Source: Linderina pennispora | Taxonomy: Eukaryota; Kickxellomycota; Kickxellomycetes; Kickxellales; Kickxellaceae | Assembly: GCF_002104995.1 (NCBI RefSeq) | Contig: NW_024468254.1 | Location: 434,001 to 498,000, forward strand | Length of the DNA stretch: 64,000 nt | Reading direction: 5' to 3' | Notes under the pieces: generated by a model | What the model was told of the DNA's origin: nothing | The model's database searches: none | The model's input: the letters and a program-made list of their open reading frames with translations, nothing else | In this document: positions 11,178-19,978 of the stretch, piece by piece | Position numbering within the stretch: the stretch's first letter is position 1 | Layout: the number at the start of each line of letters is the position of its first letter | Translations under genes and position numbers: made by a program

Positions 11178-12401
11178 CTAGTTGACCCGGGGAGCAAGGC
11201 GGGCGATGCGCAGCGATGTGTTCATCAGGTTGCGCGCAGCATTGTGGTGCTGGTAGACACCGCCGTTGAAGGCCTCGGTCATGTCCTTGCCAACGCCGCT
11301 CTTGATCAGGCCCTTGCCACCCGGATGGTCGTGGATGAACGAGGCGACGTCGTAGACGTAGCCCTCAATGACCATCCACTGCTTCTTGCTATCCCTGACC
11401 TTGCCCAGGAACTCTGATTCGGTCATGAGTGGAAGCTTCTCTGCGGGCACGCCGTAGTTGACGCGCGCCTCACGCTGCCTCAGCTCCTTCATACGCATGG
11501 CAATGAACCCCTTCTCGATCTCGTTGGACGGGAATGTTTTGAGATCGTAAGCGAGGCCAAGTGTCGACATGGCGCGGATGAACCACTTGGTCGGATCGTA
11601 CTGGTAGAAGCGGATGGCGTTGCGGTAATCGTTCGGGAACTGGTGGTGGAAGTTGTGGTAGCCCTCGCCCATGGTCACCAGAGCAGTGATCCACGAGTCG
11701 CGAGCAGTCTGGGCATCGTCGTACGTCTGGCGACCGATGGTATGTGCCAGCGAGTTGATGCAGAAGGTAGCATGGTGAAGGACAACCATGCGCAGGACAG
11801 TCGCGTAGAAGAACCCGCCGCGCCAGTCTCCCCAGCCAAGGCCAGCAATGGCGGTTGGGATGGCCACGCCCAGGGTCAGAACCAAGAGCGGGTAGTACTT
11901 GTGCTGCCAGCGGACGAGCGGGTTTGACTTCAGGTCCGACGTGTCAGCATATCCAAGACGACGACGGTCCTTCTTGACCAGCATCCAGCCCATGTGCGAG
12001 TGCCAGAAGCCCTCGAGCGCATTGTACGGGTCGCGCGTTGTGTCGGTGTACCGGTGGTGAACGCGGTGGTCCCGCGACCACCAGAAAATCGACCCTTGGA
12101 CAGCAGCAGAGCCTGCTAGAGCAAGGAATACCTGGAGCGGATATGAGGCTTCGTACGACACATGCGACCACAGGCGATGGTAGCCGGCGGTGATGCCAAG
12201 GCCGGAGATCAGATACACAACCACCATCAGCACCAGCGTCTTGGTCTGGAGATCTGTGGTCATAGCGCCATACAGCGCCAACAGCGGTGTAGACAAGAGA
12301 AGAGTGACGTGCACCCAGTGGATTCTCTGCAGCAGCGGCCGGGTTTCAGGCGGCACCTTGCCGCGCTTGTAGGTAGGGCGTTCAATGGCAGATGCCAGCA
12401 T
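11178..12401 (-). CDS. OLE1: Delta-9 acyl-CoA desaturase with C-terminal cytochrome b5 domain (copy 2)
   Basis: 407 residues from the ATG at 12401. Another in-frame ATG at 12488 lies only about 10 bp from the TATA box at 12497-12503, so it should precede the transcription start. Starting at 12401 also aligns with copy 1 from IERPTYK onward. The same histidine boxes are present (HRLWSH, HRVHH, HNFHH), with the b5 domain at the C terminus (HPGGK). The copies are near-identical in blocks, for example around 9083-9325 and 11579-11842, and more diverged at the N terminus and in the linker before the b5 domain. This suggests tandem duplication followed by gene conversion. Different promoters suggest separate regulation. 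Confidence 0.95.
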   Translation of the reverse strand: MLASAIERPTYKRGKVPPETRPLLQRIHWVHVTLLLSTPLLALYGAMTTDLQTKTLVLMVVVYLISGLGITAGYHRLWSHVSYEASYPLQVFLALAGSAAVQGSIFWWSRDHRVHHRYTDTTRDPYNALEGFWHSHMGWMLVKKDRRRLGYADTSDLKSNPLVRWQHKYYPLLVLTLGVAIPTAIAGLGWGDWRGGFFYATVLRMVVLHHATFCINSLAHTIGRQTYDDAQTARDSWITALVTMGEGYHNFHHQFPNDYRNAIRFYQYDPTKWFIRAMSTLGLAYDLKTFPSNEIEKGFIAMRMKELRQREARVNYGVPAEKLPLMTESEFLGKVRDSKKQWMVIEGYVYDVASFIHDHPGGKGLIKSGVGKDMTEAFNGGVYQHHNAARNLMNTSLRIARLAPRVN

Positions 12402-12496
12402 TGTGGAAGAAAGATAACGCGCAAGGGCAAGCAGGAAAGAAAATGAGGTAGGAGACGGCTTCGACTCTGGATTGCCGGCTGGTACCATCGCACTGC

Positions 12497-12503
12497 ATTT
12501 ATA
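12497..12503 (-). promoter_or_regulatory. TATA box of desaturase copy 2
   Basis: TATAAAT on the minus strand, 96 bp upstream of the ATG at 12401. It decides against the ATG at 12488, which would lie upstream of any start site set by this box. Confidence 0.55.
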
Positions 12504-12994
12504 GTCTCGGCTTGTCTACTCCCTTGGCGACGGCTGCGCTGTGGACTGTGGTTGTGCCCTGCCTGTGTCTATACCACGCGCGGCGGTGGGGATATACCAC
12601 TCTGATCACTTCTCCGAGCAGCATAGCTGGCTTTAGTGGCGAGCCAGGATGATTCACTATCCTATTAGCCTACCATGTCCAGCGCTGGAAAGCTCCAGTT
12701 GCACTGTCCGCCATTCCGGCCCATTCCGGATCTTCCCCTGATGCGTGCTGGCTGTTCGGACAGCATACTTCAGCTATCGGCGCAGATGAAGCTGCGCTCA
12801 GTCGAATGGGAAAAAAGTGGTTCGATCGGGCCCTGGCCACTCAGAATTCAAGGTCCCAAACCTCCACGTTTAACGAAGAGGCTTGGGACTGCGCTACGGC
12901 TGTATTGCTCAAGGGCAGCTCTCATGTTCGCCTGCATCTGAACGCATGAGTGCAAGTCGCTTAGAAATATATTGGGCGCCTGGGGCTGTTTATG
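12504..12994. other. Intergenic region between desaturase copy 2 and the multicopper oxidase
   Basis: Upstream region of desaturase copy 2 on one side and 3' flank of the multicopper oxidase gene on the other. I see no coding signal, repeat or RNA gene in it. Confidence 0.6.
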
Positions 12995-14593
12995 TCAATG
13001 TGATACAGGGTGTATGAGAACAGGAGCGGGGGGCAAACCACGCATATCAAGGCCATCGTTACCGGCCGCATTGCCAGCGATCTTGATCCCCTGGCTTGTG
13101 CACTGGTTGCTAATCGATGGCGGCATGTCCGGGGTCAGCTGCAATACTTCAGGTGCCTCGGCTATCAGCATGCTCATGCCGCCGTAGTGGTCGCGGTCGT
13201 TGTGGCAATGCAGGACCCACATGCCCGGGTTGTCAGCCTGGAACCGGATCGCCACATACTGGAATGGTCCCAGCGTGACCGTGTCTCGCCGCATCGGCCA
13301 CGGCGACCTTGGCCGCTCAACAGCCCTTGTGCCATTGGTGAAGCCGTACTCGACGACCTGGAACGCGTGCCCATGGAGATGCATCGGATGCGCCAGCGGC
13401 CCGTAGTTCACCATGTAGAGCTCAATCCTCTCAAAGCTACGCAGCACCAGGGCGTTTGATTGCGGGCCGTAGACGCGCGGGTCCCGCGCTAGGGTGCCGG
13501 TGGTTAGCGCGGTGTACAGCGAGGGAACCTTGGGCAATGCATAGGTAACATTGTTTATAAAATGCATCGTGAGCCCATTGGAGAACATGCCAGCCCCGAC
13601 CTCCAGTCGTACAGAGCGCTCGGGCACAATAAGCGGCTCGCGGATAAGCGGCACCAAATGAATATCGCTGAATTCCGGTGCATTGGCGGAAGGTCCAGTA
13701 AACACTGGGGCGATAGCAGCGTATTCCACACGGCCGCTGTAGTAGCGCGTGTTGGCGCACTCTGGCAGCGAGTACATCTTGACCCTGTATCTGTAGTTCC
13801 ATGCAGCCGTGGGCTTGGCCCGGATCAGCACTGATACACGCTGCGCCGGAGCCAGCTGCACGGAGCGCACAGGGGCGGCTTCTGTCAATACCCCATCAAC
13901 CTCGATCACCAGCATGTCGTGTCCGTCAATGGCAAAATCAAACCACATGGCTGATGCCATGTTGACGAGGCGGAGGCGGTACTCCTGGCCCGGTGCGAGC
14001 CGGAGCTTGCCTGCTTGCCGCGCGTCGGCGCCGTTGATGATTCCGTCTGGGAAGTCTGTGGCTTTTGGGTTCAGCTTGGCGAATGTCGCGTTAGCACGCA
14101 TGGCCACGGGCGCTGCAAACCAGTCCTCAAAGGCAACCAGTAGCTCTTTTCGGCCAGAATACGGATCGACCGGGCTCTGCACTACCAGCGGTGCCCGCAG
14201 CCCCTCGACATTGTGGTGGTTTGAGTGGCCGTGAATCCAGAACGTGCCTGCCTGCTCCATTGGGATTTCGTAGGTAAATGTGCTCTTTGGTGCGATGCTG
14301 CAGCCGCAAACCATCTGCGCGCCGTCGAAATAGCTGGTGCCATTGTATATGTACCCATGTATGTGCAGAGATGTCCCCTCGTCCAGCGAGTTTTTGACAT
14401 TGATAACAAGCATGTCATTTAAGGTCGCCAGGATAGGCGGAATCACTGCGGAGTTGTTGACACCGATCGAGCGCCTGACGCCAGACCCGACTCTGTCCAT
14501 GTGTACTTCTGTGATATCCCAGTTGAGAACAACTCTGGCAGCAAACACAGAGTGTAGCAGCACAAAGCATATTACGAGTGCTATTTGGCGCAT
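12995..14593 (-). CDS. Secreted multicopper oxidase with an altered type-1 copper motif
   Basis: 532 residues with a signal peptide of about 19 residues. All four copper-binding segments are present: HIHG (77-80), HGH (121-123), HPMHLHGH (402-409) and HCH (462-464). Three cupredoxin domains and many N-glycosylation sequons fit a laccase/ferroxidase-type secreted enzyme that oxidises a substrate while reducing oxygen to water. Unusually, the last motif reads HCHNDRDHYGGM: the type-1 Cys is 463, the position that should be His (+5) is Asp468, and His falls at +6 (469), with Met473 at the axial position (+10). There is no C-terminal membrane anchor, so it is not a classical Fet3. The substrate is unknown. 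The copper ATPase at 35-38 kb could supply its copper. Confidence 0.88.
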   Translation of the reverse strand: MRQIALVICFVLLHSVFAARVVLNWDITEVHMDRVGSGVRRSIGVNNSAVIPPILATLNDMLVINVKNSLDEGTSLHIHGYIYNGTSYFDGAQMVCGCSIAPKSTFTYEIPMEQAGTFWIHGHSNHHNVEGLRAPLVVQSPVDPYSGRKELLVAFEDWFAAPVAMRANATFAKLNPKATDFPDGIINGADARQAGKLRLAPGQEYRLRLVNMASAMWFDFAIDGHDMLVIEVDGVLTEAAPVRSVQLAPAQRVSVLIRAKPTAAWNYRYRVKMYSLPECANTRYYSGRVEYAAIAPVFTGPSANAPEFSDIHLVPLIREPLIVPERSVRLEVGAGMFSNGLTMHFINNVTYALPKVPSLYTALTTGTLARDPRVYGPQSNALVLRSFERIELYMVNYGPLAHPMHLHGHAFQVVEYGFTNGTRAVERPRSPWPMRRDTVTLGPFQYVAIRFQADNPGMWVLHCHNDRDHYGGMSMLIAEAPEVLQLTPDMPPSISNQCTSQGIKIAGNAAGNDGLDMRGLPPAPVLIHPVSH

Positions 14594-15406
14594 ATTGCTG
14601 GCAAAAAAAATTACAAATGAAAATGAGCAAGGAAGAGAAAAAGAGTGCGACTAGTGTATAGCCCAGTGGTGTGGGATACAAGGTGTGTAGGTTATGCCAA
14701 TAGGTGTGGGGTGATGGAAGAAAGAAAAAAGCGGAGCAAGATATCGAAAGACCAAAAAGTGAAACCGTCCACCTGAACGAGATATTATATGGCATTCATC
14801 GCCTTGCCATCGTTCTGGTTGAGACAAGCAGCTTCATCTGGCACGCATAGGCAGCAGGCACGTTTTTTTCGCTGCACTCCCCGCCGTTTGCAGATGAATG
14901 TACATTCAGCTCGGAGCAGACAATGTGATGTGGCAGTGGATGTGGAAAGCTGAAATGGACATGTCGATAGTTCCACAAGTGTTTCACATCGCTTGCCCGC
15001 GCAACGCCGTGGGTGAACAATGCCCGGGACGGACAATGCTGGGATCCGCGCCATGGCCCCATTTGTGTGTAGCAGGCACTCCGGTGGCGCCTAGCCCAAC
15101 CGTCTCCGGCTGACGGCGGTGCCTGCCGCATGGTGCGCCCCGTCACATGCAGCCGCCACAGCCTGGCAATCCCCAGGGCACCCGTGCATGGACGCGTTAT
15201 AAACGCAATCCGATGGCCTCAAGGTAGCTGGAGCCATACTGGGCGCTACCTGCAGAGAATGCATCTGCAAACTACGCAGCGTCAATGGGCGCACTGTACC
15301 ATCAGGACAGCGCTTTAGTACAAGCATCTGCAACTCTTCCAGTGCTGTTCACTCTGGCACACGTTCTGTACATGCACGCGCTTTCATTTCAGCATTAAAT
15401 TACAGT
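14594..15406. other. Intergenic region upstream of the multicopper oxidase
   Basis: Contains the 5' flank of the oxidase gene; a weak TATA-like tatacac on the minus strand lies about 55 bp upstream. Two overlapping minus-strand frames at 14785-15146 are Cys-rich at their ends but lack a signal peptide and a convincing gene structure, so I do not call them. Confidence 0.5.
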
Positions 15407-17377
15407 TTAGCTTCCGCCCCAGTACATGCCCCCGACCTTTGACCAGGATTTGGCGAATGCCTCGCATGTCCTGTAGCTCTGGGTTCGGTCCTCGCACTCT
15501 GCGACGAAATTTGCGTCATAGCGACGGCAGTTTTGCGTAATGCGATTGGCAATCCCGATATCGTCGCTGTTGATGGTGACGAATGTGACCGTCGCCAGCT
15601 GGGCCAACAAGTTGAGCAGGTCGATCCACCCGCGATGCAGGTAGTCCTCGTTGCAGGCGTCGTGCAAGATCAGGTTCTCCAGTGGGGGCTTCCGGGCCTT
15701 GATGCGGTTCTTGGTCAGTGCATCGACGTCAAACAGCTTCTTTGGCGCCATCGCATCCTGAAGCGACGTGAGCCGGCGGAATGTGCCTGCCGAGATGGAC
15801 GCTGGCGGCGACTCGCTCTTCTCGGACATCGACATGAATTCGAATATGCGCAGATGCGGCAGGTCCTCAAGCAGCTTGAACGCCGTGGCAAAGGTTAGCT
15901 GCAGGTATGGGAGGCTCAGGACGCGGATGTTGTTGCTGGCATGCTGCACAGTAAATGATTCAGCAGACGCTGGCCCTGGAATCATCGAGTTTGCAAGAGA
16001 GGCCAATTCCGATGCCGCTGACACAATGGACCGGGTTCCAGTAGCTGCTGAGAGACTCGCGCGCGAGAATGTGCCGCTGGTGGGGCCCTTGGATATCGTT
16101 CCGCGGCGGACAGCAAGCGACATGTCGGTGTTTGTATCCACTGCGTAGTTGCGGAATGCGTAGTTGACGATCAGCTGCTTTAGTCCGAGCCATTGGCGGG
16201 CCAGCTGTCGCAACCCTGTCGGCGTGAACAGCTTAGAGTATTCTGGCCAGCGCTCGTACCGTGGCTCTGGCCTGACAACCAGAAATTGCAACGCCGGGCA
16301 TTTGTCACGCAGCCTCCTGGACAGGGAGTCGGTGATGAACGGCAGCTGCAGCTCAACCAGCGACTTCCACGGCAGGCTGAACAGCACGCCCAGCTCCATG
16401 TACTGGTCCTGGGAGCCGGTGAGGTCGGGGCTGTGGCGGATAATGAGCGATTCGAGCTTGGGAAAGTGCGCAGCGCAGAACTGGATGCCTGTTTTACCAT
16501 CGGTCAGTTTGCGCATGTCGAGGGTAAGCTGGCGCAACGAAAACTGCAGCGCAGTAGAGTCTGTCACCGAGCGCAACAGCGGGTAGTTTAGCCTCTGCTC
16601 ATTGCGGTTGATTGTCTCAAGAAGTGTCCGAATGCCTTGTGCCTTGGCACTGTTGAGTTTGAGGGTCTTTGGTCCCAAGACGTCCGTTTTCAGCAGTATG
16701 TTCAGGTACGTATACATGCAGCGCGAGCCTTGCGGTGTCTTTTCAATCTCCCCCATGTCGAACGAGACGGCGGTCAGAAACAAAAGCCGGTATTTGAGAA
16801 ACAGGAGCTCGGACTCGTGGTGCGTGATATGCGGGGGCAGGTGCCTGAGTAGCGCCAAGCGCGCTTGGCGCTCGCTGCCCATCTGCCCGCCGCCAATTGG
16901 GTGCTCAAAGACCTCGCTGAAGCCGGCCCAACGTGCAGTCAGCCTGTATGTGTGGGCGCACGGGAACAGCGTCTGGTCCTGGATGATACGCAGCCAGCGC
17001 GTGGTGTGCTGGTCGGTCTCCACATTGCACACGTCACACTCAATGTCGATGGTGTGCACGTTGGGCCATCCAAGCGCGAGCGAGTGCCAGTCCCAATCGG
17101 TGCTGCTCGCGGTGCTGTATGTGAGGACGAGAACCTCAATGCCGTCCATGAGCTCCTCGCGCTTCTCGCGCACCTTGTCCATGCCGCCTTTGTCGTACCA
17201 GAAACCAATGTCGAAGACCGGTGCGCCAAACCATGTTGTTTCAAACTCCTCGGGTGATTGCTCGTTTACTGCGGCAGGAGCTGTGCTCACTGGCGAGGTC
17301 TTTAGCGAGGCGAATGGCTTGAACGATGGCAGCGCTGTGGGGGTGCTGGCGTGCTTGCTTTTCAGTTTGAAAACCAT
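15407..17377 (-). CDS. Leucine-rich protein of unknown function
   Basis: 656 residues from the ATG at 17377. I do not recognise the family. The first 60 residues are Ser/Pro/Thr-rich. From about residue 230 to 560 there is recurrent leucine spacing (LRQLTLDMRKL, FPKLESLIIRHS, LVELQLPFITDSL, CPALQFLVV) like irregular leucine-rich repeats of fungal F-box-type proteins, but no F-box is visible. A Ser/Thr/Ala-rich stretch interrupts near 440-480. Such proteins usually mediate protein-protein contacts. A TATAAAT at 17732-17738 lies 355 bp upstream. It is intronless and has the same GC-rich codon use as its neighbours, so it is probably a genuine resident gene. Confidence 0.7.
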   Translation of the reverse strand: MVFKLKSKHASTPTALPSFKPFASLKTSPVSTAPAAVNEQSPEEFETTWFGAPVFDIGFWYDKGGMDKVREKREELMDGIEVLVLTYSTASSTDWDWHSLALGWPNVHTIDIECDVCNVETDQHTTRWLRIIQDQTLFPCAHTYRLTARWAGFSEVFEHPIGGGQMGSERQARLALLRHLPPHITHHESELLFLKYRLLFLTAVSFDMGEIEKTPQGSRCMYTYLNILLKTDVLGPKTLKLNSAKAQGIRTLLETINRNEQRLNYPLLRSVTDSTALQFSLRQLTLDMRKLTDGKTGIQFCAAHFPKLESLIIRHSPDLTGSQDQYMELGVLFSLPWKSLVELQLPFITDSLSRRLRDKCPALQFLVVRPEPRYERWPEYSKLFTPTGLRQLARQWLGLKQLIVNYAFRNYAVDTNTDMSLAVRRGTISKGPTSGTFSRASLSAATGTRSIVSAASELASLANSMIPGPASAESFTVQHASNNIRVLSLPYLQLTFATAFKLLEDLPHLRIFEFMSMSEKSESPPASISAGTFRRLTSLQDAMAPKKLFDVDALTKNRIKARKPPLENLILHDACNEDYLHRGWIDLLNLLAQLATVTFVTINSDDIGIANRITQNCRRYDANFVAECEDRTQSYRTCEAFAKSWSKVGGMYWGGS

Positions 17378-19682
17378 TGCGCGGCTGTATGCTATGCGTT
17401 GCTATGACTGCCTACTACTAATACAGAGACGTAGAAATGATGTGAGTGCAATAATGGGGGGTGTTAGGATGTGGGAAAGAAGGAGGGAGAAATCAGAGCA
17501 CTTGACAACAAGATACACACATCCTCCCCGAGAGAAAAAAACTTCAGCTCATGCATGCTGGGTTAGTTGATTTCCGGTTGTCTGACGGGTTGTCAGAAGG
17601 GAGAGGGAGCAGCAATAGCAAACAAGTGCATGGATTATATCAACGACCGTCCCTGGAAGGCGAATGATTGCTTAAGCATGCATCCTGGCAGGCGCGGCTA
17701 GTAGTGAACAAAGGCGGCGATCAGCTGGGCTATTTATAGAAGCGCGTCTGTGTTTGATACCAGAGAAAGAGAGCTGCGGTGTTAAAAATACCGCTGCTCC
17801 AGCTCTGGCTTTTGGCAGGTATCTCCGAGGGACCAGCGCACCAGCATGGGCTGTAGCTGCAGTTCGCAATGCGGCTCGCAATGTGGTCCATGCGGTCCAT
17901 GCGGTTCACTGCTGTCACACAGAAAGGTGCTGTTTTTATAGGCGCTCTTTCTAGCTGTCTGCCCAGCACGGCTGTGTGTAAAGGAAAGGGGAAACCGGAC
18001 ACGACAATGACGTGCGTATGAATAGGCTGAACGGCAATGAAGCGGGGGTTGAGCCCCGGCCTACTTCATCTTTGTAAACCGGTGCCAAGTGTGCAACAGC
18101 TTCCCGGTAACTGGCCGAGCACGGCCCGCTAGCAACTGCTGGCCGGTTGGGATTGATTGCTGATCTCGTTGATCACTGCTGCAAGCTACCTCCGCGCACC
18201 ATTGCTGACAAATCAGCCAAGTTTCACGTGAGGCAGACGTAACCACGGGGTAGCCATCGGGCGAACATTGTATGTGGCACAGATGGTCCGAGGGATCAGA
18301 GTGATCTCGAGCCTCGATTCTCCATTGGTCTAGCGCGCTGAGTCATTGGTGTCGGCGTTGACAAGCCCCAAGGCGATAGACACCAGCAGGAGCGCTGCGG
18401 CGGAGTGTCTGCATTCTGCATGCCATGATCAGTGTCCGATCGATAGACAGTAGGGTTGGCTAAAACGCCGGCCGTGGGTATCTGGTGGTCCCAAGCGCCA
18501 GGGCGAGAGGTCGGTTTGGCTAGAGTCCTCTGTGCGAGGTGCAGGCGACTCCGAGACCACATGTCTGGGTTGTCCGCTGCAAGCCCCGTCCCCACACCCT
18601 TGGTCACGATTGAACGATAGACGGCGGTCCGCGTTCAGATGCCTGGATTTGCACGTGCATACTTGGTCTGAGAAGAAATCAGCGCAAGGAGCATTCGTTT
18701 GCTCTAGAATAAATGGCTGGAATATCTTGGCATTCGGGCAAATCTCGCACGGAATGGTTAGATCGCACAGCAGCGCGCTGCTGGAGCATCCAATGGATGT
18801 CGATTTCAGGGCAAGGGCAAAACTAAATCCGCAAAAGGCAGCAAGCCCGCATATCCCTGTGCTCCCCGAAAAGCAGCAGCGCTAATACTCAGAGGTTGTC
18901 AGAAGGGGGCAATCGCAGCCTCAAGAAGTTTGTAATTCGAGGCGACGGCCGTGTTGGTAGCTTAGTAATGCCAGGCGGGTCCTCCAGGTGCGCGTTGCAC
19001 CAGCTGTGGAACCACAAAGCGGCTCAGGCTCCGGACCCAGACACCAGCGCTCCGGTGACAGCCGTGGAGAATAGCCGCTGAGCCGATGCGTGCATGGAGC
19101 TAATTAAACCCCCAGACACCAAGGGGAGTTGCATCTCTGATTTTTCCTTCGCATAGCTTTAATTTTTTTGTTTTCGGACCTAAATATCACATCGGTGTTC
19201 CTTTTCCACTTTTCATCTTTTTTAATTGCTTCTTTGCTCGCCGGTTCGGCTTTTTTTATACCCAACGTTACCACCCCCTCTCAGCGCCGCAAGCTAGGTC
19301 ACTACAGCTCTGGGGAGACCTTCAAAAAGGAAACAACGGGTGCACATACGCTCATTATCTTTTTCCCTCCCTTCCCTTCTCTGTTTATCTCAATTCTTCG
19401 CATATTTCTACACCACTCGCTCCTTTTCCCTTTTCTGACACCTGGCCGGCGCACAGACACATATAATAGCCCGCGATATCCTCAGAGTACGTTGCAAGGG
19501 TCTCGCGACTAAAAGACTTGGCAGATATCCTTGGCAACACGCAGTAAAGCAGCATCGCCTCTGCGCTAGCCTGCCTATCTGCAGAGAGAGCGACAAAAAG
19601 CGACAGTGCGGAAAAAAGCCCTCAGACGGCACGCATACAGAATATCCTAGCTGGCAAGGTTTTTCTTTCGCACACTTGCAGT
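17378..19682. other. Long stretch without a recognisable gene (left part)
   Basis: Apart from the promoter of the leucine-rich gene (TATA-like boxes at 17732-17738 and near 17935), I see no conserved coding sequence. From 19097 the plus strand is free of ATG up to 19978. It is pyrimidine-rich around 19360-19440, like the gene leaders here. Confidence 0.5.
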
Positions 19683-19978
19683 CTACTCCACGCAGTCACA
19701 GCAAACGCATTTGTCGGAAACACCGCGCATACAGCCGTTCCCTTTTTGCACGCGTAGACAGATTTGCTCACATTGACCATACCCGTTTTTCTTGACAAAA
19801 GGGTAGTCACCTGTAACGCTCAGATACGACTCGCTCAAAAGGAACTCGCGTGCAGCAACCTTGGTCCACAGGCCAAAACAACAACAGCAAAACATCCAAA
19901 AGGTAACCATCGTACTTTCCGATCTTGGCCACTGCAACAATAAGCGGTGTTCCGCCACGCCTGGGCGGATTTGTTGAC
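19097..19978 (+). promoter_or_regulatory. ATG-free, partly pyrimidine-rich stretch; possible long 5' leader
   Basis: I read all three plus frames and found no ATG between 19094-19096 and 19979-19981, that is 882 nt where roughly 13 would be expected by chance. Together with the CT-rich block near 19360-19440 this looks like a transcript leader kept free of upstream starts. The frame from the first ATG is short (about 54 codons, Thr-rich from a microsatellite), so the product, if any, is unknown. A possible intron inside (donor gtacgt near 19488, acceptor near 19680) is speculative. Confidence 0.3.
19683..19910 (-). CDS. Candidate small secreted cysteine-rich, defensin-like peptide
   Basis: A 75-codon frame from the ATG at 19910 (A at -3, G at +4). 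The first 20 residues form a plausible signal peptide (hydrophobic, four Cys in a row, then a KVAA-type cleavage site). The mature part ends in a Cys pattern C-x3-C-x8-C-x7-C-x-C-C-x-C with a GNGC element, close to the CS-alpha-beta signature (C-x3-C, GxC, CxC) of fungal and invertebrate defensins. The usual first Cys before C-x3-C is missing and extra Cys lie at the C terminus. A TATATATA lies 100 bp upstream. Against it: I know no homologue, codon use is not strongly biased, and the opposite strand is the ATG-free stretch. Confidence 0.4.
   Translation of the reverse strand: MVTFWMFCCCCFGLWTKVAAREFLLSESYLSVTGDYPFVKKNGYGQCEQICLRVQKGNGCMRGVSDKCVCCDCVE

Noticed and set aside
12399-12488. N-terminal extension of desaturase copy 2 from the ATG at 12488
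   Set aside because: It lies almost on top of the TATA box and does not align with copy 1.
14785-15146. Two overlapping Cys-rich minus-strand frames upstream of the multicopper oxidase
   Set aside because: No signal peptide, no acceptable intron structure, and the Cys spacing fits no family; kept only as promoter sequence.
19168-19512. A 114-residue plus-strand frame rich in Phe/Ser/Leu
   Set aside because: It is a translation of pyrimidine-rich leader-like sequence and starts without an ATG.
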